DNA of 33,633 bases from Cryobacterium sp. (lineage in GTDB: Bacteria; Actinomycetota; Actinomycetes; Actinomycetales; Microbacteriaceae). The stretch lies in contig JACMQV010000166.1 in the NCBI GenBank assembly GCA_014376815.1, positions 1-33,633 of the forward strand, read 5' to 3'. The notes under the pieces were generated by a model, which worked only from the letters and a program-made list of their open reading frames with translations, was not told the origin of the DNA and did no database searches. The translations under genes and the position numbers were made by a program. Shown here in pieces: positions 26,104 through 32,996 of this stretch (position 1 is the first letter of the stretch; the number at the start of each line of letters is the position of its first letter).

Positions 26104-26109
26104 TACAAT
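26104..26109 (+). promoter_or_regulatory. Candidate -10 element upstream of prfC
   Basis: TACAAT in an otherwise GC-rich 251-bp divergent gap, about 78 bp before the prfC ATG. No good -35 is seen. The rest of the gap shows no gene or strong repeat. Confidence 0.35.
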
Positions 26110-26187
26110 TGGAGGGAACCGATTCTTGAGTAGCGGCCACCAGGCATCGCCCCCCGCCTGCCCGAATCATCCGCGAAAGAAGGATCC

Positions 26188-27807
26188 ATGACGCAGCTAT
26201 CCGGCATGTCCACGCCCGAGGTCCTGACCGAAGCGCTGCGGCGACGCACCTTCGCCGTGATTTCGCACCCCGACGCCGGCAAGTCGACGCTGACCGAGGC
26301 GCTGCTGCTGCACGCCCGGGCGATCACGACGGCCGGCGCCACCCACGGCAAGGCGGGGCGGCGCGGCACCGTGTCCGACTGGATGGCGATGGAACAGGCT
26401 CGCGGGATCTCCGTGACCAGCGCGGCCATTCAGTTCGAGTACCGGGACGCCGTGATCAACCTGGTCGACACCCCCGGTCACGCCGACTTCTCGGAGGACA
26501 CGTTCCGGGTTCTCTCCGCGGTCGATGCGGCCGTGATGCTCGTGGATGCCAGCAAGGGCCTCGAGGTGCAGACCATGAAGCTCTTCGAGGTCTGCCGGCA
26601 GCGCGGCCTCCCGGTCATCACGGTGATCAACAAGTGGGACCGCCCTGGCGCCGAGGCGCTGGACCTGATGGACGAGATCCGCCAGCGCACGGGCCTCGTA
26701 CCCACTCCCCTGACCTGGCCGGTCGGGGTCGCCGGCGACTTCCGCGGCGTGATCGACCGGTCGACCGACGAGTTCATCCGCTTCACCCGCACGGCCGGCG
26801 GCGCGAAGACAGCGGAGCCCGAGCGGCTCAGCGTGGCCGTCGCGGCCGCGGAGGAGGGCGCGGCCTGGGTCACCGCGACCGAGGAATCCGAACTGCTCGC
26901 CGAGTCGGACCAGGACCATGACGAGGCGCGCTTCCTCAAGAACGAGACCACACCGGTGCTCTTCGCCGCCGCCGTGCTGAACTTCGGCGTGCAGCACATC
27001 CTCGACACGCTCGTGGACTTCGCCCCGGCGGCGGAAGCCCGGGAGGACGCATCCGGGGGCCATCGCCCCGTGGGCAGCGCCTTCTCCGGCTTCGTGTTCA
27101 AGGTGCAGTCCGGAATGAACGCCTCGCACCGGGACCACGTCGCCTTCGTGCGGGTCTGCTCAGGCCAGTTCCGGCGCGGCATGATCGTCACCCACGCCGC
27201 CAGCGGGCGGCCGTTCGCGACCAAGTATGCGCAGCACCTGTTCGGGCGCGAGCGCGAGGTGGCCGACGAGGCCTGGCCCGGCGACATCGTCGGACTGGTC
27301 AACGCCTCGGCCCTGCGCGTCGGCGACACGATCTTCGAGACCGAACCGGTCGAGTTCCCGCCGCTGCCGATGTTCGCGCCCGAACACTTCCGGGTGGTGC
27401 GGTCGGCGGACTCCAGCAAGCACAAGCAGTTCCGTCGCGGCATCGACCAGCTCGACCATGAGGGCGTCATCCAGGTGCTGCGCTCGGAGCTGCGCGGCGA
27501 CCAGGCGCCGGTGCTCGGCGCGGTCGGTCCGATGCAGTTCGAGGTCGTCGAGGAACGGATGACGCACGACTTCGGCGCCGCCATCCGCACGGAAGCCCTG
27601 CCGTACCAGCTGGCCCGCCGGACCGACCGGGAGAGCGCCGAGATCCTCGGGCACGACCGTCAGGTCGAGGTGCTGATGCGCTCCGACGGCACCCTGCTCG
27701 CCCTGTTCAGCACCCCGTGGCGGCTGCGCAACACCGTGCGGGACCACCCCGAGCTGATGCTGGAAGACCTCGCCACGGGGAGCAACGCGGTCCCCGCCGC
27801 CTACTAG
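26188..27807 (+). CDS. prfC: Peptide chain release factor 3
   Basis: RF3 is a GTPase that removes RF1/RF2 from the ribosome after termination. The 539-residue protein has the G1 loop SHPDAGKS (residues 26-33), G3 DTPGHADFSEDT (from 94) and G4 NKWD (148-151). The RF3-specific WMAMEQARGISVTSAAIQFEY is present, as are the C-terminal domains including KVQSGMNASHRDHVAFVRVCSG and PVLGAVGPMQFEVVEERM. These distinguish it from EF-G and LepA. AAGAAGGAT precedes the ATG. It is monocistronic, divergent from the reductase gene and convergent with the PBP gene. RF3 is not universal in bacteria, so its presence is of note but not unusual. Confidence 0.97.
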   Translation: MTQLSGMSTPEVLTEALRRRTFAVISHPDAGKSTLTEALLLHARAITTAGATHGKAGRRGTVSDWMAMEQARGISVTSAAIQFEYRDAVINLVDTPGHADFSEDTFRVLSAVDAAVMLVDASKGLEVQTMKLFEVCRQRGLPVITVINKWDRPGAEALDLMDEIRQRTGLVPTPLTWPVGVAGDFRGVIDRSTDEFIRFTRTAGGAKTAEPERLSVAVAAAEEGAAWVTATEESELLAESDQDHDEARFLKNETTPVLFAAAVLNFGVQHILDTLVDFAPAAEAREDASGGHRPVGSAFSGFVFKVQSGMNASHRDHVAFVRVCSGQFRRGMIVTHAASGRPFATKYAQHLFGREREVADEAWPGDIVGLVNASALRVGDTIFETEPVEFPPLPMFAPEHFRVVRSADSSKHKQFRRGIDQLDHEGVIQVLRSELRGDQAPVLGAVGPMQFEVVEERMTHDFGAAIRTEALPYQLARRTDRESAEILGHDRQVEVLMRSDGTLLALFSTPWRLRNTVRDHPELMLEDLATGSNAVPAAY

Positions 27808-27907
27808 CCAGGCGCATCCGGCCGCCTGGGCGGCCCGGCGGTGGCCCGAGCGGCCCATGCCCGAGCCCGAGCAGAGCAGAGTACCGCCGCCCACCAGGTC
27901 CGGCGCC

Positions 27908-27993
27908 GAACGAATTCGACGGAGATTCTGAGACACGAAGCCGGATATCGAGACGTTCGGCGCGATCCGCGCAAAATCTCCGTCGAATTCGTC
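27908..27993. repeat. Convergent-junction inverted-repeat element, copy B
   Basis: Arms CGAATTCGACGGAGATTCTG (27911-27930) and GCAAAATCTCCGTCGAATTC (27971-27990) pair with one mismatch around a 40-nt centre. Each arm contains the palindrome CGAATTCG. It lies between converging prfC and the PBP gene. Its right half (GACGTT...GCAAAATC) resembles copies A and C in the same orientation as A; the left centre has diverged. Confidence 0.93.
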
Positions 27994-28030
27994 AGGGGCG
28001 GGGCTCAGGCGGATGCCGTCGAGGCGACCG

Positions 28031-30160
28031 TCAGCGGGTCATGCTGCGCGGGGGCAGGGCGAAGTCCTCCCCGCCGAACTTGGCGTTGGCGACGCTCATC
28101 ATGTCCGGCCACATCCGGTGCCGGGCCCTGGCCGCCTCACCACTGTCGAAGTAGGTCTCCCGCTGGTCCTCCCCGACCCCGGACACGTTCACGACGCCCA
28201 CAACGGTGGCGACCTTGGTGCTCGCCCCGGACATCCAGGTGTCCAGGTTGCCGTCCGTGGTGCCGGTCTTACCGATCATCGGCACCCGCGGGGAGGTGGC
28301 CCAGTAGGAGGCGGTCGCCGTGCCATCGGTCAGCACCCGCTGCATCGCGTAGGCCATCCCGGCGGCGATCTCCGGCTGGACGGACGCCGTGCACGCCGAC
28401 TTCGGGGCCGGGATCTCGGTGCCGTCCGGGCCGAGGATCCTGTCGATCACGATGGGGGTGCAGGTGACGCCCTTGTTGGCGATCCCCGCGTAGGCGGCCG
28501 CCATGGTGAGGGGCGCGATCTCGTTCGTGCCCAGCACCGACGAGGCCCCCTGCTCCAGGGCGTCGCCATCGGCACGGTGAATCCCGAAGGCTTCGGCCGT
28601 CTTCCGGATGTTGCAGAGGTCGAGTTCCTTCGCCATCCCGATGTAGCCGGTGTTGATCGAGCCGACGGTGGATTCGAGCGCGCTGTAATAGGAATCGTCG
28701 TCGGAGGAGGAGTCGTTGCCGGGGGAGAAACTCGTGCCGTAGGCCTGGGGCCCGTTGCAACTGTCCTGGAAGACACCCCAGTCCGAGCGGTCCCGGGAGT
28801 TGACGGTATCGCCGAGCGTGTGGCCCGCCTTCAGCCACTCCGCCAGGGTGAACACCTTGTAGGTCGACCCGGGCTGAAAACCGTTGGAGCCGCCCTGGCC
28901 GAGGTCGGTGTTGTAGTTGACCCCGGTGAAGTTCGCCCCGGTATCCGCCTGGCTCTGGCTGTAGTCCTTGTTCTGGGCCATGGCGAGCACCCGGCCGGTG
29001 CCGACCCCGACGCTCGAGATCACACCGCCGACGTCCCAGTCGTCGAAGGTCTTGGGAACGTTCTCCGCCATGGTGACCTCGGCCTCCTTCTGCAGGTCGA
29101 GGTCCAGGGTCGTGTAGACGTTGTAGCCGCCGAGCCGGAAGTTGGCGGCGCGGATGGCCGCGGTCTCGCCGAAGGCCGGGTCGTCCCGCAGGGTTTGCAC
29201 GACCAGGTCGCAGAAGTAGGCGCTGCCATCGGCGGTCTGGCAGCCGGTGCTCGGCTCGGTGATCGCCGGTTCGATCGGAGCGGCGACCGCGGCGTCGTGG
29301 TCGGCCGTGCTGATCTTCCGGTGCGTGAGCATCTCGCCGAGGATGTAGTCCCGCCGGTCCTTGTTGGCCGCGTACCCGTTGGCCGCCCCGTTGGTCTCGC
29401 TGTCCGGCTTGTCGAGCTGGAACTTGACCGGGTTGTTCACGATCGCGACGAGGCTGGCCGCCTGCGGGAGGGTCAGCGCGGCCGCGGTCGTGTTGAAGTA
29501 GTAGTTCGCGGCCGATTCGATGCCGTAGATCGAGCCGCCGAAACCGGTGATGTTCAGGTACTGGCGCAGGATGTCCGCCTTGGAGGACTTCTTCTCCAGG
29601 CCGATGGCGAGGCTCATCTCGGTGAGTTTGCGCCCGGCGCTCGTCTCCGTCGCCGCGTCGTAGCACTCGCTGCGTTTGTCGGCGTCGGAGAGGACCTCGC
29701 ACTTCTGTACGAGGACGTTCTTCACGTACTGCTGGGTGATGGAGGACCCGCCCCGGGCCGACCCGGTCACCACGGTCGACACCAGGCCGGTGAGGCTGCC
29801 CCAGATGTCCACGCCGCCGTGATCGTAGAAGCCGGGATCCTCCGCGGAGGTGGCCGCGTCCTTCACGAACGGGCTGATCGCATCCGAGGCCACTTCGACC
29901 CGGTTCTGGTCGTAGAACGAGGCCAGGAGAACGGGACTGCCGTCATTCGCGGTGGCGTAGACGTTGCTCTTCTGGGACAGCCGGCCGATCGACAGGTCGT
30001 CGGGCAGGGTCACGATCACGGTGATCGCGACGGCCAGGGTCAGGGCGGCGATGACCCCCATCGCGATCAGGGCGCGACCCCGGCGCCGCGATCGGCGACC
30101 GTGTCTTCTGGCGGCCGACCTGGAGTCGGTCATGGGCGTTCTGGTCAACTTAGTGCTCAT
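28031..30160 (-). CDS. Class A penicillin-binding protein (glycosyltransferase/transpeptidase)
   Basis: A 709-residue bifunctional peptidoglycan synthase. A basic cytoplasmic tail (residues 1-30) precedes one membrane helix (about 31-52). The GT51 glycosyltransferase domain has catalytic E107 in SAEDPGFYDHGGVD and ARGGSSITQQYVKN near 135-148. The transpeptidase domain has STYK at 432-435 (nucleophile S432), SIN at 501-503 and KTG at 631-633 (GKTGTTDGN). All active-site residues are present, and no PASTA domains follow. The gene ends convergent to prfC and starts 88 bp after the second RNase J. No clear ribosome site precedes ATG 30160; ATG 30133 is an alternative. Several dap genes for its substrate are in the same window. 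Confidence 0.95.
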   Translation of the reverse strand: MSTKLTRTPMTDSRSAARRHGRRSRRRGRALIAMGVIAALTLAVAITVIVTLPDDLSIGRLSQKSNVYATANDGSPVLLASFYDQNRVEVASDAISPFVKDAATSAEDPGFYDHGGVDIWGSLTGLVSTVVTGSARGGSSITQQYVKNVLVQKCEVLSDADKRSECYDAATETSAGRKLTEMSLAIGLEKKSSKADILRQYLNITGFGGSIYGIESAANYYFNTTAAALTLPQAASLVAIVNNPVKFQLDKPDSETNGAANGYAANKDRRDYILGEMLTHRKISTADHDAAVAAPIEPAITEPSTGCQTADGSAYFCDLVVQTLRDDPAFGETAAIRAANFRLGGYNVYTTLDLDLQKEAEVTMAENVPKTFDDWDVGGVISSVGVGTGRVLAMAQNKDYSQSQADTGANFTGVNYNTDLGQGGSNGFQPGSTYKVFTLAEWLKAGHTLGDTVNSRDRSDWGVFQDSCNGPQAYGTSFSPGNDSSSDDDSYYSALESTVGSINTGYIGMAKELDLCNIRKTAEAFGIHRADGDALEQGASSVLGTNEIAPLTMAAAYAGIANKGVTCTPIVIDRILGPDGTEIPAPKSACTASVQPEIAAGMAYAMQRVLTDGTATASYWATSPRVPMIGKTGTTDGNLDTWMSGASTKVATVVGVVNVSGVGEDQRETYFDSGEAARARHRMWPDMMSVANAKFGGEDFALPPRSMTR

Positions 30161-30248
30161 GGTGCGACAAATCGTTTCCCGGTCCCGTCACATGCTCGGT
30201 TCCGTCGACAGAGGGGGGCGCCGGGCCGGGTGGCTCGGCGGCATCCGG

Positions 30249-31937
30249 TCAGGCGTCGACGACGACCGAGGTGATGACCGGGATGCGGCGGTACTTGCGC
30301 TGCATCCAGCGGGTCAGGCTCTGGGTGAAGATGTCTTCGAGCTCGGCGCCGTTGACGATCTTGACCTTGTTCGCGGCGCGCAGGGCGTCATCGATGGACT
30401 TTGTCGCGCCCTGGATCCACTCGTTGTCCTGCACGAAGCCGCGGGCGATGAACTCGACCGGCTCGGTGAGCAGGCCGGTGCGGGTGTCGAGAATGCCGAG
30501 GATGGTGACGGCACCGTCGTTGGCGAGCTGCACGCGATCCGCGAGGGCCTCTTCCGAGCCGCCGCCGCCGACAGTCATGCCGTGCACGAAGACGAGCTCC
30601 GCGGCGACCCGGCCGGTGACCTTCGCGAGGCCGTCGACGAGGTCGACGACCACGCCGTCTTCGACGATGAGGACCTGGTCCTCGGGGATGCCGGTGCGGA
30701 TGGCGAGCTCGGCGTTGGCCTTGAGGTGGCGCCATTCGCCGTGGTACGGGACGACGTTCTTGGGCTTGACGATGTTGTAGCAGTAGACGAGTTCTCCGGC
30801 GGAGGCGTGCCCGGAGACGTGCACCTTGGCGTTGCCCTTGTGCACGACGTTGGCGCCCCAGCGGGTGAGGCCGTTGATGACCCGGTAGATCGAGTTCTCG
30901 TTGCCGGGGATCAGGGAGCTGGCCAGGAGCACCGTGTCGCCCTCGCCGATCTTGATGGTGTGCTCGCGGTTGGCCATGCGAGCCAGGGCGGCCATCGGCT
31001 CACCCTGCGAGCCGGTGCAGATGAGCACGACCTTGTCGTCCTTCATCCGTTCCAGGGCCTTGACGTCGACGATGAGGCCCTTGGGCACGTTGAGGAAGCC
31101 CAGCTTCTCGGCAATACCCATGTTGCGCACCATGGAGCGTCCGACGAAGGCCACCTTGCGGTTGTGCCGGGCGGCGGCGTCGATGACCTGCTGGATGCGG
31201 TGCACGTGGCTGGCGAAGCTCGACACGATGATCCGGCGCGGCGCGGTGCGGAAGACGGCGTCGATGGCCGGACGGATGTCTTCCTCGGTCACCGTGAATC
31301 CGGGGACCTCGGCGTTGGTCGAGTCGGTCATGAACAGGTCGACGCCCTCTTCGCCGAGCCGGGCGAAACCGGGGAGGTCGGTGAGGCGGTTGTCGAGGGG
31401 GAACTGGTCCATCTTGAAGTCGCCGGTGACCAGCACGAGGCCGGCCTCGGTGCGGATGGCGACGGCGAGGCCGTCGGGGATGGAGTGGTTCACCGCGAGG
31501 AACTCGAGGTCGAACGGTCCGGCCTTGCGGCGCTGGCCTTCCTTGACCTCGATCAGGCGGGGTGTGATGCGGTGTTCCTCGAGCTTGGCGCTGACGAACG
31601 CGAGCGTCAGCTTCGAGCCGATGATCGGGATGTCCTTGCGTTCGCGGAGCAGGTACGGCACGCCGCCGATGTGGTCCTCGTGGCCGTGCGTGAGCACGAT
31701 CGCCTCGATGTCCTGCAGGCGGTCACGGATGGACGAGAAGTCGGGCAGGATGACGTTGATGCCGGGCTGGGTCTCCTCGGGGAACAGTACGCCGCAGTCC
31801 ACGATCAGGAGCTTGCCCTTGTGTTCGAAGACCGTCATGTTACGGCCGATTTCGCCCAGGCCGCCGAGGGGGGTGACGCGCAGGCCGCGACGGGGAAGGG
31901 GCGGTGGCGTGGACAGGTCAAGCTGGTGCTTGGTCAA
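30249..31937 (-). CDS. Ribonuclease J (second, divergent copy)
   Basis: A 562-residue second RNase J paralog. Metal and active-site motifs are intact: LTHGHEDHIGGVPY, VNHSIPDGL, TGDFKMDQ, DSTNAEVPGFT, GRSMVRNM and VHVSGHASAGEL. Relative to the first copy (14819-16495) the HTGD motif reads VTGD, and the C-terminus differs (LTRWMQRKYRRIPVITSVVVDA). The two are clearly related over their full length but not recent duplicates. The only start giving the family N-terminus (LPRRGLRVTPLGGLGEIGRNM) is TTG at 31937. An out-of-frame ATG at 31947 opens a 9-codon frame overlapping it. The 280-bp leader holds two perfect palindromes. Possibly partner of the first copy, as RNase J1/J2 in Firmicutes. Confidence 0.94.
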   Translation of the reverse strand: MTKHQLDLSTPPPLPRRGLRVTPLGGLGEIGRNMTVFEHKGKLLIVDCGVLFPEETQPGINVILPDFSSIRDRLQDIEAIVLTHGHEDHIGGVPYLLRERKDIPIIGSKLTLAFVSAKLEEHRITPRLIEVKEGQRRKAGPFDLEFLAVNHSIPDGLAVAIRTEAGLVLVTGDFKMDQFPLDNRLTDLPGFARLGEEGVDLFMTDSTNAEVPGFTVTEEDIRPAIDAVFRTAPRRIIVSSFASHVHRIQQVIDAAARHNRKVAFVGRSMVRNMGIAEKLGFLNVPKGLIVDVKALERMKDDKVVLICTGSQGEPMAALARMANREHTIKIGEGDTVLLASSLIPGNENSIYRVINGLTRWGANVVHKGNAKVHVSGHASAGELVYCYNIVKPKNVVPYHGEWRHLKANAELAIRTGIPEDQVLIVEDGVVVDLVDGLAKVTGRVAAELVFVHGMTVGGGGSEEALADRVQLANDGAVTILGILDTRTGLLTEPVEFIARGFVQDNEWIQGATKSIDDALRAANKVKIVNGAELEDIFTQSLTRWMQRKYRRIPVITSVVVDA

Positions 31938-31947
31938 TGAAACTCAT
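31918..31947 (-). other. Possible 9-codon upstream ORF overlapping the RNase J start
   Basis: ATG at 31947 encodes MSFIDQAPA and stops at 31918, overlapping the TTG start (31937) of the second RNase J in another frame. GAGAA lies just upstream. It could couple or limit initiation at the rare TTG. No conservation evidence is available. Confidence 0.3.
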
Positions 31948-31966
31948 TTCTCAGGGTGAGACCGCG

Positions 31967-31979
31967 CGCCTGTCAGGCG
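31967..31979. promoter_or_regulatory. Palindrome 1 in the leader of the second RNase J
   Basis: CGCCTG-T-CAGGCG is a perfect 6-bp inverted repeat around one base, 30 bp before the TTG start. Candidate leader hairpin or operator. Confidence 0.4.
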
Positions 31980-31993
31980 GCGTCTCGCTAGTT

Positions 31994-32010
31994 GGGCCGA
32001 TCATCGGCCC
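31994..32010. promoter_or_regulatory. Palindrome 2 in the leader of the second RNase J
   Basis: GGGCCGAT-C-ATCGGCCC is a perfect 8-bp palindrome around one base in the divergent gap between the second RNase J and glutathione peroxidase. The one-base centre favours a protein-binding operator over a hairpin. Confidence 0.5.
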
Positions 32011-32205
32011 TGTGAACGGGTGGTGCAAAGTTGGGATCCGGGTGCCCGCACAGTCAGGCTGCGCCCGAAGGCAATGGCGACACGGTCGTGGAGTCATCGA
32101 TCTGAGGTCGAGAGGGCACGCGTGCTGCTCATGACTGCCCATTCTACCGCAACCGGGTGCGACCCTCCGCCGGTCCCCGTCCAGCCTTCTCGAAGCCGCC
32201 CGCGC

Positions 32206-32211
32206 TACTGT
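32206..32211 (+). promoter_or_regulatory. Candidate -10 element for leaderless glutathione peroxidase gene
   Basis: TACTGT, 6 nt before the ATG at 32218. There is no ribosome site and no clear -35. Confidence 0.45.
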
Positions 32212-32217
32212 CGACGC

Positions 32218-32721
32218 ATGTCAGCCTCAGCGCTCTACGCGACCCCCCTCACCCTCATCGACGGCACGGAAACGACGTTCGACCGGTTCAGGGGCAAGAC
32301 CGTCCTGATCGTGAACGTCGCCTCCAAGTGCGGGTTCACCCCCCAGTACGCCGGCCTGGAGGCGCTCTACGAGAAGTACAAGGATGACGGCCTCGTCGTG
32401 CTGGGCCTCCCCTGCAACCAGTTCATGGGCCAGGAGCCGGGCACCGAGTCGGACATCGAGTCGTTCTGCCAGCTGAACTTCGGCGTGACCTTCCCCCTCA
32501 CCGCGAAGGTGGACGTGCGCGGCAGGAACCAGCACCCGCTGTACGCCCAGTTGACGAAGTTCAAGAGCGGACTGCTCCCCGGCCTGATCAAGTGGAACTT
32601 CGAGAAGTTCCTGGTGAACGCCCAGGGCGAGATCGTCGACCGGTTCGCGTCGACCGTGGAGCCGGAGTCCGAGGAGATCGTGGGCGCGATCGAGAAGACT
32701 CTCGCGAGCAACGCGGCGTAG
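32218..32721 (+). CDS. Glutathione peroxidase-like thiol peroxidase
   Basis: A 167-residue peroxidase. The catalytic tetrad is readable: C38 (VASKCGFTPQY), Q72 (NQFMGQEPG), W126 and N127 (IKWNFEKFLV). The NVASKCGFTPQYAGLE and LGLPCNQF blocks are family signatures. The active residue is cysteine (TGC codon region), not selenocysteine. Actinobacteria mostly lack glutathione, so it probably uses thioredoxin or another thiol; C66 in LPCNQF or C84 may take part in the cycle. ATG 32218 matches the family N-terminus, though the frame is open back to 32020. It faces the second RNase J gene divergently. Confidence 0.95.
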   Translation: MSASALYATPLTLIDGTETTFDRFRGKTVLIVNVASKCGFTPQYAGLEALYEKYKDDGLVVLGLPCNQFMGQEPGTESDIESFCQLNFGVTFPLTAKVDVRGRNQHPLYAQLTKFKSGLLPGLIKWNFEKFLVNAQGEIVDRFASTVEPESEEIVGAIEKTLASNAA

Positions 32722-32852
32722 CCGGATGCGCCCTGACGCCTCCTGGCGCTGAACAGCGGGCCACGCGGACAAGCGGGCCGGGATGAGGACCGGTCGGCGC
32801 TCGGAGCTCAGCGTGACGGAACGCGGCGTGGGGACAACGGATGCTGCCGCCT

Positions 32853-32936
32853 GAACGAATTCGACGGAGATATTGCCCAAATCGGGCCCCAACGTCCCTC
32901 ATGCGTGTTTTTAAAGCAGAATCTCCGTCGAATTGG
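32853..32936. repeat. Convergent-junction inverted-repeat element, copy C
   Basis: Arms GAATTCGACGGAGATATTGC (from 32857) and GCAGAATCTCCGTCGAATTG (32916-32935) pair with about two mismatches. The reverse complement of this copy aligns with copy A along its length, including CTGCTTTAAAAACA and the GGGCC-GATTT-GGCAA stretch, so A and C are the same element in opposite orientation. It lies between converging glutathione peroxidase and CitE-like genes. Confidence 0.93.
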
Positions 32937-32996
32937 CTCGGCGCCGTGCCTTCTTGCTCGGGCCGAGCTCCCCGGGGAGCGGGCGGGGAGCGGGCG

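Noticed and set aside
32020-32217. N-terminal extension of glutathione peroxidase from an upstream start
   Set aside because: The added 66 residues have no family similarity, and the family N-terminus plus a leaderless -10 place the start at 32218.
32218-32721. Selenocysteine-containing glutathione peroxidase
   Set aside because: The active residue is encoded by a cysteine codon and no in-frame TGA is present.
20773-32936. The three inverted repeats as insertion-sequence ends or phage attachment sites
   Set aside because: Each is only ~85 bp with no transposase or integrase frame, no visible target duplication and no cargo between copies; the genes between them are ordinary housekeeping genes.
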